A program made the position numbers and the translations under genes. From Ficedula albicollis (lineage: Eukaryota > Chordata > Aves > Passeriformes > Muscicapidae): a DNA stretch of 64,000 bases. Shown here piece by piece: positions 26,838 to 41,659 of this stretch. The stretch is from contig NC_021678.1 in the NCBI RefSeq assembly GCF_000247815.1, positions 5,433,026-5,497,025 of the forward strand. Reading direction: 5' to 3'. The notes under the pieces were generated by a model. It ran no database searches, had not been told where the DNA came from, and saw only the letters and a list, made by a program, of their open reading frames with translations. Every line of letters begins with the position of its first letter. Position 1 is the first letter of the stretch.

Positions 26838-28379
26838 TAGACTATAAGTCAGATTTTTTCCCCCCCTTCTATATTTATGTTCCTAATGTTAGTATATCAG
26901 TTACGCTTCCAGAACATAACAAATTGGTGTAATAATGCGTCTTCAAGCCTGAGATCAGGACTTGGAGGAGTATTTGTAGCCCTGATTCCCTGATTTTCAA
27001 ACCTGATTTTTAAACTTTTCAAATCCGTTTTAACTCCTGAGGTAAAATAAGTAAAGGGAGTAGGAGTGTGTAGGTAGACTATAAGTCAGATTTTTCCCCC
27101 CCTTTTATATTTATGTTCCTAATGTTAGTATATCAGTTACGCTTCCAGAACATAACAAATTGGTGTAATAATGCATCTTCAAGCCTGAGATCAGGACTTG
27201 GAGGAGTATTTGTAGCCCTGATTCCCTGATTTTCAAACCTGATTTTTAAACTTTTCAAATCCGTTTTAACTCCTGAGGTAAAATAAGTAAAGGGAGTAGG
27301 AGTGTGTAGGGACAAGTATCATGCATAGGGAAGAGTGGGGAGCAGCAGAAGAACCATTGATAGCTTTTTGTGAGAAATGTTAACTGTACTTGGCAGTTGG
27401 AAAATCACTAAATTTGTATTCCTCATCTTTTTTCCTCTTGTAATTTTAACTTCCTACTTATAGAAATGTAGTCGTTTGTGTTACACACTGAAAATAATCT
27501 TTAAATCTTTGCCTAATCTTTAAATGTTTGTGGTCTGAAATATCTATAAACATTTGTCCTTGAACAGTGCACTCAGAGCCCCTTGGCTGGGTGGGGATTA
27601 GTTATCCCAGTTGCCTGTCCTGGCCCCTGAATGCAGGGCGAGCATCACTGCCCACCCCTGCTTTCCCCTTGTGGTTATGCCTCTGCGCACGTGTAAGCAG
27701 GACTGACCTCGGCTCGACTTTGTTTATTAGACTATAAGTCAGATTTTTTCCCCCCCTTCTATATTTATGTTCCTAATGTTAGTATATCAGTTACGCTTCC
27801 AGAACATAACAAATTGGTGTAATAATGCATCTTCAAGCCTGAGATCAGGACTTGGAGGAGTATTTGTAGCCCTGATTCCCTGATTTTCAAACCTGATTTT
27901 TAAACTTTTCAAATCCGTTTTAACTCCTGAGGTAAAATAAGTAAAGGGAGTAGGAGTGTGTAGGGACAAGTATCATGCATAGGGAAGAGTGGGGAGCAGC
28001 AGAAGAACCATTGATAGCTTTTTGTGAGAAATGTTAACTGTACTTGGCAGTTGGAAAATCACTAAATTTGTATTCCTCATCTTTTTTCCTCTTGTAATTT
28101 TAACTTCCTACTTATAGAAATGTAGTCGTTTGTGTTACACACTGAAAATAATCTTTAAATCTTTGCCTAATCTTTAAATGTTTGTGGTCTGAAATATCTA
28201 TAAACATTTGTCCTTGAACAGTGCACTCAGAGCCCCTTGGCTGGGTGGGGATTAGTTATCCCAGTTGCCTGTCCTGGCCCCTGAATGCAGGGCGAGCATC
28301 ACTGCCCACCCCTGCTTTCCCCTTGTGGTTATGCCTCTGCGCACGTGTAAGCAGGACTGACCTCGGCTCGACTTTGTTT
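26838..28379. repeat. Three-copy mosaic tandem repeat: partial 237 bp plus two 652-bp units
   Basis: TAGACTATAAGTCAG starts copies at 26838, 27075 and 27728. The first copy stops after about 237 bases. The second (27075-27725) and third (27728-28379) continue for about 650 bases and end at GACTTTGTTT. Copy 3 shares the T6 and TTCTAT variants with copy 1, but the GCATC variant with copy 2, so it is a mosaic. All three are otherwise nearly identical, which implies recent duplication or conversion, or unresolved haplotypes. Confidence 0.92.
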
Positions 28380-30237
28380 CTAGTTTAGGGGTCAGGGTTG
28401 TGCCTTCAAGCTTGACTTAACTGGTTCACATGTAGCCCAGCAGCTGCTGAGTTTGAATGAGGTAAATTGTGACTGCGCTCAGAACAGCAGAAAATAGGTC
28501 AAGTGTGGGTTGGGTTTACATAGAAAGCACTAGCGTCGCCTGGTAAGCCTAAGCCTCTTCTCTCAGCTCAGACAAAGCCGTTTAAGGTAAACTAGGAAGT
28601 TACAATCTCCCCAGAAAACTTTCTAGCCTTTCTAGCTTTCCAGCCTTGGTGTTTGTGGGTGGCATTGCCCTTGGTGAGAAGCGTGGAGCGGGAGGGAGGT
28701 TGCGCTGGTCGGGTTGATGTGTTCCCCAGAGCAGTCCCCTCTGGAAAGGCATTGCTGCTCTGGCTGTGCTGGCTGTGCACAGCCCTGCAACCCTGCGGTG
28801 CCTCTCTGACCTGCCCACCAGCTGCAGTGGCATGGCAGCTGGGGTAGCCTTTCACTTCTCAGAGGGAAATTGGGAATATACTGTTTACCAGTGATTTATG
28901 CATGCTATGTGTCTAGAAAGAAGTTGCAGGAGATCTGTATTTAGTATTTATTCATCTAAATTTGGTTATTTCCCTCTTAAGTTCTGGTGTGGTCTGTGTG
29001 GCAGCTGAAGTGCCTGCCTGGTAATGCTGTCAGGGGTGTCAGTTACTGCCAGTTTTTCTGTGTTTTAGTTAGATTGTTATCTTTTGCCACTGGAAAAAAA
29101 GTGGTAGCAGGGCAGAGGCATACTGCACGTTCATAGTTGATGTTGTTGTTATGATATTTGGTATTCTGCCTGTCTGCATGTTGTGTGTTTTTTCTCACTC
29201 TGATGTCAAGCAGGACAATGTTAAGATTGAAGGTTTCTTAAAAATTACAGTAGGTGAAAGAGATCGCGGATCAGTGATATAATCACATATGTCAGGTGAC
29301 ATGATCAGTGAAAGATGAAAGAAAAATAAAAGGATTTTGTTGGTTATCAAGAAATGAAAATAAGGAGAGAGTGGTACAGGCCTGCTTTCAAATGAGAGGC
29401 AAAAATTGGCATGAATGTGTTTGAGGCTGGGTGCAGGTACAATATTTAGGTTTTTGGGTGGGAGAAAATAATAAATTTGCATTAGAGGACTAGTATAAAT
29501 TCTCAGCAGTTTAGATTTTAAAAAGTGCTTTTTGCTTCCACTGTTCTGTTCTAAAGACTTGCATCAATCAGTAGGGAAGTGTTGTCTTGTTTTCACACTG
29601 CAGTTCTCATACCTAATTTCTATGCAGCTGAAGTTCAGTGCAGTTGCACAAATGACTTGCTGCAAAAGGAAAGAAAAGGGTTGGGGGCTCATTTTATAGA
29701 AGCTAATATTCACTTACAAAACAAGAATGGAACTGAAGGTTCAGGACACTTCGATCGCTCAGGTTTTCTTTTGCACTGTTTGAATTTAAATATGGTCCCT
29801 CTACCATTAAAGTTCTGACAAAATGCGTATTTCAATGTGCAGTGCAGACTGTGTAAACATTGTAAACAGGACTGTCAAGTTGGTTACGTACTAGTTTTCA
29901 TCTAATTCGTGTCCTAAATTATCAGAAAACCTCTAAGCAGCCAGAGGAAGCTATAGTTAATTAAGCCACAGATGGTGAAGACTAATGTGGCGTTGACCTC
30001 TGCGAGGACTGCAAAATCTACTTAGTCTTTCTCTGGAAAACACTAGTTGAAATGAGTTCCTACTGATACTAGAAAGATGTCCTTGATGCATGAAGCCAAA
30101 TGCAGACACATCATGAGCAAGGAAGGCGCTTTCCCAAATGAAGGTTCCTAATGTGTGTGATGTATGTTGAGATGTAGTCTTCAGGGCTCTGATTTAAGCA
30201 TTTTAATGCCAAAAGCCATTGTTTTTCTAGGACTGGC

Positions 30238-33200
30238 TTACCTGGAACGTGTATTGTCGGTTCTCCTTCTGTACTGATAGTGGAGAGTTGACAGCTGATC
30301 AGAGTGTGTGTACCCTTCCATAAGCAGCTTGCGTGCTATGTGACTGGGGGTAGGAGCAGCTACTGGAATCCACTTTTTTTGTTCCTCTTTGCTCCAGGGT
30401 TTTCTGTCAATGAACTCATTTCTGCCCCTCAAGTTTCTGAACGGTGACTTGGAAGGGTATTTTAAAATGCTGAGGAAATGTGTTGCTTCTGTAGTTCAGG
30501 TCTTGTGGAGGAGGTAGCTGTATATATAGGCCTTCCTAGCACAGTCATACCTGGCTGCCCAAAATGCAAAGGAGCTTCTGGTCATTTGAGCTTTTCAGAG
30601 CACTTTGTATAGTCTTTGGGCAATGGGTAGGTTCAGCACATCTGGGGATAACTCTCAGTGTCTTGGACAATATTTTTTTGTGGATGTAGAGTGTGTAGGA
30701 GAATTCTCATTGGGATTTTGACTTGTTTCTCTGTGGGTACTATCTTGAAATTCCTTTTTGATCTCAAAGGAATTTCCATGCGTGGCAAGTGATCTAAACA
30801 CTTGTTCACCTGTGACTCTGAATGATAAATTATTTTTGTCTGAATAAACTCTCTGAAAATGCTGCTCTGGACAAAAATTTCTTCCTGGTTAGACCAGTGT
30901 GATATCTTACCTGATATGGTCTATGGTTTCAACCTGCTTGTATTGTTTTGCATAAGAATAAAGAACTGTACTGTAAAGATGTACTCAGAAAAGCACAGCA
31001 TCTTTTTGATACTTGGGGGAAAATTTCGTACTCTATTCTTCTCAGAATTTCTTGGAATTAAGCACATCCCCAGCAGGTGAGAGTGATCACTTAGAGAGAC
31101 ATGCAGCTGACCCAGTTCTTTGGATAATTAAGGGTAAAGTCCAGTCCACCAGAAGTGAATTCCTCTTTTGATCTAGAAAGAAGGAAGAATATCAGCAAAG
31201 ATGTAAAAAACTTGTCATAGATTGGCAAGCTTCTGGTAGTCACATTGCCTCATGTGACTCTTTTCCAGAAGGGCAGGAGGGTAATCTCAACCATATTTCT
31301 CTAGCCCATAGGCCCTTTGTCTTCTTCCCAGAGTTGTGTATAGTTGTTCATGGAGCAAGGGACACTGCCACTTGAAGTACATAAAGAGCTTCCTACAGTA
31401 GACTTGAAGAAGAATATAACAGCCCCCTTTATTTGATTTGCATCCTGATTTGCGTAAGGATTTCGAACCAGTATTAACATCCTTCTGGAGGAAGTATTCC
31501 AGGACTTGTTGAAAAACTAGTCTAGGAGAAGGTACCATACTTTTGTTTGTAAAACTACTTTCAAATGAGGAAAAGTTTGGAGGAAAATCGTGCAGGGCAT
31601 TTAAATTTTCTGGAGGGGTTAGTCTGTCAATCATGCTGAATCAACCAAGAAGAGGAAAACTGAGGGTTACAATTGCCAAGGTTCGAATCTGTAGACAGTA
31701 ATTGTTTGTTGAGCAGTATAAACACAGGGTAAGGAAAAGAACTGGGAACTGAAGTCATCTGCTTGTCTTCAGTGCTAAACTAGGGAAGAGATCTCAAGTT
31801 ATCAGCCTTGCCTGTTGTCCTCTCCCTGCTTTTGCCAGAGTTTGTGATGTGTGCTGAACCAGTGTGGTTAAGGCCGCTGCTTTATAGTTTAACACATTAT
31901 GCAATTAATTTCCTGGGTTTTAGATACTCAGATTTAAAACTAAAGATGGAAAAAGGTAAGTCATGGCACATGCATTTTTTCATAGATACATGTACACAAA
32001 AAACCAGAATTTTTGTGATTACAGAAACTTGCTCTGTTAGTATCTTCCCCCTACCCTGTGATTGATATGTTAAATGTGTATTGTGTGTATATTTAGAAAC
32101 TCTGGGTTCTCTTTGATATCATCCACATAATCCCAGTCACACCTGCATGCAGTTTGTGTAATGAGTGTTTGACCTAACTTGGGTCTTTTGTAGCTCATCT
32201 CTGAGCTTATCTTTTTCCAAGAGTGAGGACATAAATACAAAATAGACTTTGAAGTCTCTTTTTTTAAGTGTTCACATGGAGCACTTTCAGCCAAAGATGC
32301 TGATGTCACGCATCTGAATAGGAGATAGAGTTTCAAATGTACTATATGTAGGATGGACAGTATCTTCAGTGTCAAGTTCAAAGGAGGCCAAGATGCTTAG
32401 GAAGGATGTGAAATCTAAAAACAAAAAAAGCACCAGTGTGTTGCCTTCAGGAAACAAATCAAAAGTAGTTTAAGGTGACATAGAGACTCAAAAACTTTGT
32501 TTTAAGAATTCATGAAAATAGTATAATATTAAGAGTATACACATTGATTAAGCACTATGAAATAAAAACTGTTAATCTCATAATGAAGATTTTCTTAGAT
32601 GCGACTGAAGAGATTACTCAAAATGTACAGGGTCTGCATGTTAACTGCATTTCTAAGTCAGCCAAACTCAGTATTGCAGTCCTCGATCTCTTGCTTAGAT
32701 CCAGTGCATGTGGATCTGAGTGGGGAAATTTTTGGTGCAGGAGTCTCTTGGAAGTGAAAGAAAGTGCTTGGGAAGGAGGACAGATGATTGATCATCACAC
32801 AGCTCCATTTCCAGGATCTGTTATATTCCCCTGGCAAATAATTCCCTCTTTCTGGTGGTGGTGTTTCTGTGTGTAGGATCAAATAGATACACAGAATGGC
32901 TAATACTCCTTTTTAAACTCCTTTTGGAGAGGTCATCCTTGAATAAATTTTAGTTATGACCTTGTGCCTCTGTTAAGGCTAGCAGCATACTTACCCGGTT
33001 GGTATTTTGAACCCTTTGGTAGAGGTACTGTTGATCTTAATTTTCACTTTGTTCCAATTTACATGTGTTAAAATGGTCATCTTGACCATTTCTTCAATCC
33101 AAGGCTTTATCCTTTGTAAAAGCAGAAGGATAGAGCGAGTAATTTTCTCTAATAACCAGAGGGTTGATGCAATCTCCATAGTGGAGCACAGCAGATCTCT

Positions 33201-33634
33201 GAGTGTCAGGAAGTGAATTTTGGATTTGAAATGGATATTCTGTGATCAGTGGGTTAGTAGGAATAATCTCATGCAGGTGAACAGAGAGAAATTGCTTGTG
33301 TCACTGGCGGGCCTGGTAGCAATGCACAATTCACTGGGTGTTGCTTGTATCTTTGTGTTCTGTGGGTGGAGCTCTTCATCATAACTTGTGAAACATGGAG
33401 TAGCTTGTTGGAGATCAAGGAAAGAAATTGCTGTGTCTCTACTGCAGTACTGATAAAGCATTCTACATTTTGTATGTGGAGAATTGCCCTCATTATTTTA
33501 GCTATCTGAAGTTCTCTTGGTATAAATGAATGTTGCTGCTGCTGCTCACAGATTTCCAAGGCCATCTCCTGTGTGAGGAGCACCAGGCTTTTTTTCTCTG
33601 CCACAGCCTCAAAGATAGAAATAGCAAGTTTGCT
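30238..33634 (-). pseudogene. Minus-strand gene-like relic, unidentified
   Basis: Several minus-strand open segments lie close together (33269-33604, 32991-33179, 32658-32882, 31287-31634 and 30238-30432) with protein-like composition, in different frames separated by stops. The first two share a candidate exon of 640 bases (32995-33634) that has a good acceptor (TTTCTCTATTTCAG) and a strong donor (CCGG|GTAAGT). Reading through it requires a frameshift. I do not recognise the family. It could be a decayed host gene, a decayed mobile element, or an antisense non-coding transcript. Chance cannot be excluded for the individual segments. Confidence 0.3.
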
Positions 33635-34373
33635 CTGAAATAGAGAAATAGGTGTTCTAGGAGTCCAGAGATGAATGGTGATTCTTAAGCCATGCTTGTA
33701 AGGATATACACAGATTCTGTTGCCTAATTTTTTTCATGTTAGAAGAACAGAGCCACTGAATGTATCTTATTTTGTCAGATCATACGAAATACTGGAAAAT
33801 AATGTTTTCCAGGAGGAACTGATTGTAATCAAAACTAAAACATGTCTTACTTGAAACTATGTAATTGACAAAGGCCAACATATTTGAAAATCAGCAATGG
33901 TATTTATCTCAGAATGCTTGTTTCTATAAAAATACTGCTTATATGTTACATTTGTAGGTTTGATATCTGTTTATGCTCAACATGTCCATATTACATTTTA
34001 CAGATATGGAAAATAAAACAGATTTTAAATTTATTTAGCAATTATTTAAACAATTCTTTGTGCACACCTGTGAACATCTAAGTCTTTAGAGGGCATTTTT
34101 AGCTTGTAGTAAGACAGTATGAAAGTGTGATCCTATTAATAGCTTACAAGTCTGGCTACTTGTGGGATCTGATATACTGTGTTCCCATGAAATAACTTCT
34201 AGCACTATGTTACACTTTTAAGTTTTTTCTAAGAGTAGTACAGGGATTTATAGGCAATCAGTAAAATTCGCATCTAACTACTTAATATTGTATTTTAAAA
34301 TACATCTAGGAAAATAAACAAAAATGTTACAAATAAACATAACATATGGTTCTTTTTTTAATCTCTACTTTAG

Positions 34374-34479
34374 GACGACGTAGACAGTCTAAACCCAGTT
34401 CTCAGGGATAACCCGCAGTTACATGAGGAGGTAAAAGCCTGGGTAAAGGAACAAAAGGTTCAGGAGATTTTTATGCAAG
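34374..34479 (+). CDS. JMJD1C: JMJD1C coding exon; contains start codon of short isoform
   Basis: The exon encodes D-D-V-D-S-L-N-P through Q-E-I-F-M-Q and one extra base (phase 1 at the 3' end). The sequence matches human JMJD1C residues of about 148-182. It is preceded by TTTAG and followed by GTAATT. The ATG at 34474-34476 is the first in-frame ATG of the visible exon chain. It begins M-Q-G-P-Y-S-L-N, the N-terminus of the known 2358-residue human isoform. A three-codon upstream frame (ATG at 34423, stop at 34432-34434) lies out of frame before it. The start context is weak (T at -3, C at +4). Confidence 0.95.
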
Positions 34480-37400
34480 GTAATTATGTGGGAAATTGTG
34501 TTATTTATATTCTGTGTTAGCTAGTTGAAGGCCATTACTTGTGTGGGACTCATCCCATACCATTTGTGATACAATGGAGAATATATTTTTTTACTTGGAA
34601 GTTGTTTTTTTGGAAGTATTTGTTAATACAAGAAAACAAGACTGTAAGAAGCTGTTGGTGTTTGCTTCAGGCTGTTCTTATTTGATGTTTTAGTGATTAC
34701 AGCAAAAGCTGGATATCATTAGTCTGAATGTAGATATTTTATAAAGTTTGTTGTGGAAACAAGTGTGTATTAATGGCATCCACACACATTTTGGCATGTT
34801 TAAAACGTTCTGTGCTCTGTTAGTGTTACTGTTACATGTGATAACTTCTGAGATACCTGTCTGTGCTTGTAGTTCTTCACAGTTCTTCTATCACAGATGA
34901 AGAATACTTTCAGATCCCCACCCCATGCTCTCACCCGCTGACTGAAAAGTTCTTTTCAAATCAGTTACAATTTGTAACTTGATTCTAATGTGGGAAGGTT
35001 GCAGAAAAAACTGTGTACAATAATATTTACACTGTAGGTACAAGTTACAAGAAAACTAGTATGAATTTGAAGAAATTATTTTGGTGCTATCTTGCTGATG
35101 GTAGAAATACTGTATGCATTTGCAGTATATCCATTAAGTTTCAGGAAGCTCTGCAGAGGAGTTCCTATTACTAGGAGGAAGAAACCAACCTCTGCGGGTC
35201 TGGGCTAAAATCCCCAGGAAAGCACTTTCAGAAAAAAAATGCTTAAGCAGTCATCTTGTAAATGAAGATTAGGAGGGAACCTGTAAATAATCAGATATTT
35301 TAAGGATGGCTCTGAAGTTTCCTTGTTGTCTAGTCTCTTTGGTAAAACCAAGATCAGAAGACAAAAGGAATATGGTAAGTAGAGCACTGAATTTAGATTA
35401 AAAAACTTCTGTCTTGCCTTCTGTGGAGTTTCTCATTTGACTAGATGTGATTCTTATGGGCCACAGAAAAAGGATGCTGAAAAAACAAACGTGGAATTGC
35501 ATAGATAGTAAGTTGGTATGTTGATGTTAGTAATTTTAGATTTTACTTTTGATATCATCAGATGCAATACAAGTTAATAGTTTGTTGATGAAATTTGCAG
35601 ACAAAACTGGGTTGAGAGATAATACAAAATCAAATCAGGGCTATATGAAATGGAAACTGTAGTTGAGCTTGTTTATTGTATTTCATTAGAGTAATAATAA
35701 TAAGACTAATGTAAAAGCCTCTGTCTAAACTGGTATAGAATCAATAGTTGAGCAAAACTCCAGCAATATTGAAATAGTCATCCAAATGAGACTGCCAGCC
35801 CATCACCCACACAACTCCCATCATTCCAGGAATTGTATTTTTGTTTTTGTAGATCTAAATTCTCGAGCAGAGGTTTCTGTGCTTAGAAGTGCACAAATGA
35901 AGAGTAATAAAGATAATGAGATGAATCTCATGCCAATGTCCTTGAAGGCTAGCTCTCCTCATCTAAGGAGAAGCTTTAGATCACTTGCTCCCCTGATGTG
36001 TCTGAGGAGACACATGCTTCCTCATGGGGGCCTTGGCAATGCCACCACCTCCTCCCCACAGAATGGTGGTCAGCCACCAGAGACTGCTGTCACATTCTCC
36101 AGGTACACAGTCTGCTTCTGGTCACACAGACTTAATGTTGGCATGAACCTTCCAGAGGCTTATGGACAGCCCTCTGGCAGTGCTAGCTGCTGTAATCTAG
36201 TCATGTTTCCTTCCTTCTCCTCTCTCTTCTCTGGTTTGTTTCACCTTCTCCATTACCATTTTCTTCTTCCTTGCAATTTAAGCTACATTTTTGGTTCTGC
36301 CTTGTCTAGATGCATCTGTTAAGGTTATTACCTCATTCTCATACTTCATCCTCTACAACATTTTTAGAATCCGGCCTTTTCTGTTTTCTGTGATGCTGAA
36401 ATCTTCATATCATAGCTTAGTATTTTCCACTTTGACTCTTGCAGTTAAAACACAGTTTATCTGAAGACAGAGGAGAATCGGATAGAAGCATTAAAATCTG
36501 GTTCCAAATATTTGGAAAAAAGCATGCCAATTTGAGGAGAGAGAATTCTAGTCAAAACCAGTCCACTTATTTACAATAATGAGACTAAAGAAAAAATTGG
36601 CCCGTTTAACTCTTCCTTTGGCCAGCAGTCACAGCAGCATGCTTTGCAATAGAGATTATAGCTTTGGCAGGAAAGTAGTTTATTCCTTGTTTAATAAAAA
36701 AATGAAACTCCTCCCAAACTTGGCCAGGTTGAAAGCTTTTGGGACAAATAAAACTGGTTCAAGGAACACAGTGAAGTGTCTTTGGTTTTTAACAATTAAA
36801 ATATTTGATTTCTTTCTTCCAATTAGATTTTTTTATCATTGCAGTCTCAGGCTGCATGTATAATCCTCTTGAAAGACTGAGTGTGCTTCAGCTCTGAACA
36901 TATTTTTCATAGTGCTGCACAGACTGTTCAACAATGTGTAGCTGGCGTGATTCAGCCAGGGACTGGAGACAAAGCCAGGCTTTTCCTGTAATGGCTGCTT
37001 GTGGCTGGGCTGGGCTGGAGCTGAGCTGATCTGTGTCATGTGACTGCAGTATAATCTTTCTCCCTTGTCTTGTCACCCCATCATGTAAGAAAAGAGCCCA
37101 ACCCACTGTTTTTAAAGGTAGATAAATTATCCTTTAAAAATAGATAGGGTAACAGCTGGGATGAAGGAGAGACACAAATTAGAGCAAGGAATAAGAGGAA
37201 AGAAATTGGCACTGGGTCATTGTAGGGGGGAGTATTGGAGAAGCTGGAAGCTGTTGGAGAAGGAAGGATGGAACTTGTAAGCTGAGAAGACTGGAGGAAA
37301 GGACTTAAAAGCTAGTGGTCTGGAGTCACAGAAATGCTAAAATGAGACAAGAAGCTGGGGAGATGCTGGTTCTGTTTATGCAAGAGACTGAAAATCATTG

Positions 37401-39195
37401 TGGAGTTAGTGGGATTCAAGAGAGGAGGCGCTTGGATAGGAAAATAGGAGTGGCAAACTTGCACAAAGAGACACAGGCAGAATTTTACTGAGGCTGTCTG
37501 AATAAGGCAGAGCTTTGGGACAGCCATTAAAAGTTCAGGATGTGGAGAATGTGGTTGGGTCAGGCAGTTAGAAGTGTGGGAGCTGATCTGGAGGCGTTTT
37601 GCAGGGGCACGTGGAATAGGAATTGGAGAGAAGCCATCAGGAAATGCATCCCCATGGGAACTCTGTCTGGTCCAAGACCAGAAATATGAGACATAAGCTT
37701 GTAGATTCTTCCTCTTTTTCTGCCCATATGTACCTGTGTTTGGCAGTGCCTGTGCTGGCACGCTTCTGGTCCTTGTCTATGCTGCTGGAATACTCCAGCC
37801 ATGAGGTAAGGCTGATGGCTCAGGGGGTTCAGGAGGTCTCAGGATTTCAGTTGTGCCATGATGTGGATGAGGGTAAGAAGGCTGCAATGGTGTGGTGTTT
37901 CTCTTCCCAGCTGGTTTTAAAAATGAGATAGTCACATGCAAAAGAGTATTTCAAGAGGCCACTTGGAAATTACTAAATAATTACTGCTTTTGCACTTCTC
38001 TTGATCTCTCAAATGTTGACATTAAAAATAATGCTTGTAGTAGCACACTGTCACATGCAGAGGGTATCACAGACCCAGTTGTGTGATCCTGGATATTTTT
38101 AACTAGAGAGAGCTGTCACCTGTGAGGTCCCTGGCCTGTTTGCTGCAGATGTTTGAGCTTGCGTAATGTGCTGGGCAGGGTTTGGAAAAACTGATCTTTA
38201 GGAAAGGTGGGGGAATTCTGGCCCTGCCAGTGTGGTTCAGAAACTGAGCAGTCTTAAATCACTTAAGTTAGGCTGTTTATAGGTTGTCACTGGCTGGTTT
38301 TTCCTTCCCTTCCTATTTGCCGTGCCTAGGACCTGGGATTTGATTGCGGAAGTAGCAAAACCCACACAGTTGGAACTGAACTTGGTGGCAGTGTTGCTTG
38401 ATCATACAAAATGCTATATAAACACCAAGTGCAATGAAACTTAAGAGTTCCAGTGATCAAGCAAGACACTGAATATGAATGAAACTGTTAAGTCTTGATT
38501 TCTGCGTCTTGAAACAAACTGTGAAATAGGTACTGTATCATAACTCCCCATCCCCATGAGCTTTTGGAGGTGAATTAAACTGAGCTTTGCAAAACTTGTG
38601 AGATTTCTTTGGATTTGGTATGTGTGAAAACAGGAGCTGAAGTCTTCATAGTGTGTGTGTGCTTGAATGTTCTGTGTGGCCATAGCAGTCATGGGATCAT
38701 TGTACTGCCTTTCTGCTTGTTGTAATGGAGAAACTCTGTGGTCACTTATGGGAAAGACTTGGCAGATGCAGAACCTAACCACCAAGATGTCAATCTTTTA
38801 GCCAGCAAAGCAGCTGGGCATGTGACTAGCCTGTGTAATGGCTTTTGTATAACCTGCTGCTGCCACTTTCTAGCCTTTCAGATTACTTTTCTGTGTTTGC
38901 TGTTGGTAGGCAGGAATTTTCCCAATATGTGGCATCATGGTTGCAGAAAGATTTAGTTAGATAAGAAAATGGTTTGTTGAAAATACTAGCAGAATTAACC
39001 TTAAAGCATACTTACATGGACCATTTGCATTTCAAAATGTCTTCCTGAATCTGTGGTTAGCTGTCCATGCCATGTGCACTATATGTTTGCTGAGGAGCTT
39101 AAAAAAAAAAGCAGGAAAATACATGTATGCCTTTTTTTTTTCTTTTTTTTCCCCTGCATTCCTCAATGGCTTTTTTATTTCTTCCCCTTCCAAAG
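34480..39195. other. JMJD1C: JMJD1C intron (4.7 kb)
   Basis: I see no gene here. A 178-codon open frame at 35786-36322 on the + strand has no recognisable domains and no supporting splice sites. The acceptor for the next exon is preceded by a long T-rich tract at about 39130-39170. Confidence 0.85.
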
Positions 39196-39320
39196 GTCCG
39201 TACTCCTTAAATGGTTATAGGGTGAGAGTGTACAGACAGGATTCTGCCACCCAGTGGTTCACTGGCATCATCACTCACCATGATCTCTTCACCCGCACTA
39301 TGGTGGTTATGAATGACCAG
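39196..39320 (+). CDS. JMJD1C: JMJD1C coding exon, Tudor-like region
   Basis: The 125-base exon completes the split Gly codon and encodes P-Y-S-L-N-G-Y-R-V-R-V-Y-R through V-V-M-N-D-Q. The pattern of basic and aromatic residues (Y-R-V-R-V-Y, W-F-T-G-I-I, M-V-V-M-N-D) resembles a small SH3-like or Tudor-like barrel, but this fold assignment is my inference. It matches human JMJD1C directly after the isoform-2 start. Borders are CAAAG|G and CAG|GTGAGT. Confidence 0.96.
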
Positions 39321-41124
<1,804 letters not shown>

Positions 41125-41268
41125 GTGTTAGAACCTCAGAATGTTGATCCTTCTATGGTTCAGATGACCTTTCTAGATGATGTTGTTCACTCTTTGTTGA
41201 AAGGTGAAAATATTGGCATCACTTCACGCCGGCGGTCTCGTTCCAACCAGAACAGCAACACAGTTCAT
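41125..41268 (+). CDS. JMJD1C: JMJD1C coding exon
   Basis: The 144-base exon encodes 48 residues, from V-L-E-P-Q-N-V-D-P-S to N-S-N-T-V-H, with a basic patch S-R-R-R-S-R. The sequence is nearly identical to human JMJD1C over this block, and both borders are phase 0 (AACCAG|GTG and CAT|GTAGAT). The donor is only moderately close to consensus. The acceptor lies immediately after the poly-T/poly-G artefact, so its true polypyrimidine tract is not resolved. Confidence 0.95.
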
Positions 41269-41385
41269 GTAGATACATTTATCTTTTTACCTAAGTATTT
41301 TTGTATATTGCAAATGTTAAAAATGCATGTTTAAAGACACTGATTAACATTGCATTTAAGACCATTAATAACAAATTATTTTTAG

Positions 41386-41572
41386 GGTCATTATACACGT
41401 GCACAAGCAAATAGTCCCAGACCAGCAATGAATTCCCAAACTGCAGCACCAAGACAGAACTCTCACCAGCAACAGAGGAATACTCGACCAAATAAGAGGA
41501 AAGGCTCTGATAGCAGCATGCCTGATGAAGAGAAGATAAAGGATGAAAGATATGATTATATAGGTCGAGGAG
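41386..41572 (+). CDS. JMJD1C: JMJD1C coding exon, Gln/Arg-rich
   Basis: The exon encodes G-H-Y-T-R-A-Q-A-N-S-P-R-P through Y-D-Y-I-G-R-G and one base (phase 1). It contains S-H-Q-Q-Q-R-N-T-R-P-N-K-R-K-G-S, a conserved basic stretch that could act as a nuclear localisation signal. It is shorter in glutamines than the human version as I recall it. The introns on either side are very short (117 and 87 bases). Borders are TTTAG|GGT and GAG|GTAAAA. Confidence 0.95.
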
Positions 41573-41659
41573 GTAAAAGTGGTTAAGGAAGAGGGAGGGC
41601 GAGCTTCCTAAAACTGTATTAGGCTGAAAATCTGATAGATGTGTTTTTATCTTCTGCAG

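Larger units (their letters stand above)
15102..34373. other. JMJD1C: Large JMJD1C intron (19.3 kb)
   Basis: This is the longest intron in the window. It contains a probable solo LTR (20564-22252), a three-copy mosaic repeat (26838-28379) and a minus-strand gene-like relic (about 30238-33634), each listed separately. A C9 run at 15661-15669 and an A17-like run near 25085 are simple repeats. The rest is AT-rich with no conserved protein match on either strand. Confidence 0.85.

Noticed and set aside
32070..32381. Y-V-D-D in a minus-strand frame, recalling a reverse transcriptase active site
   Set aside because: Neighbouring residues do not fit the motif context and no other pol-type motifs were seen nearby. 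Four residues alone can occur by chance.
33536..33547. TGC trinucleotide run as a repeat-expansion candidate
   Set aside because: Only about four units long, too short to be notable.
35786..36322. 178-codon + strand frame in an intron
   Set aside because: No recognised domain, no splice context and low-complexity composition. Chance is sufficient.
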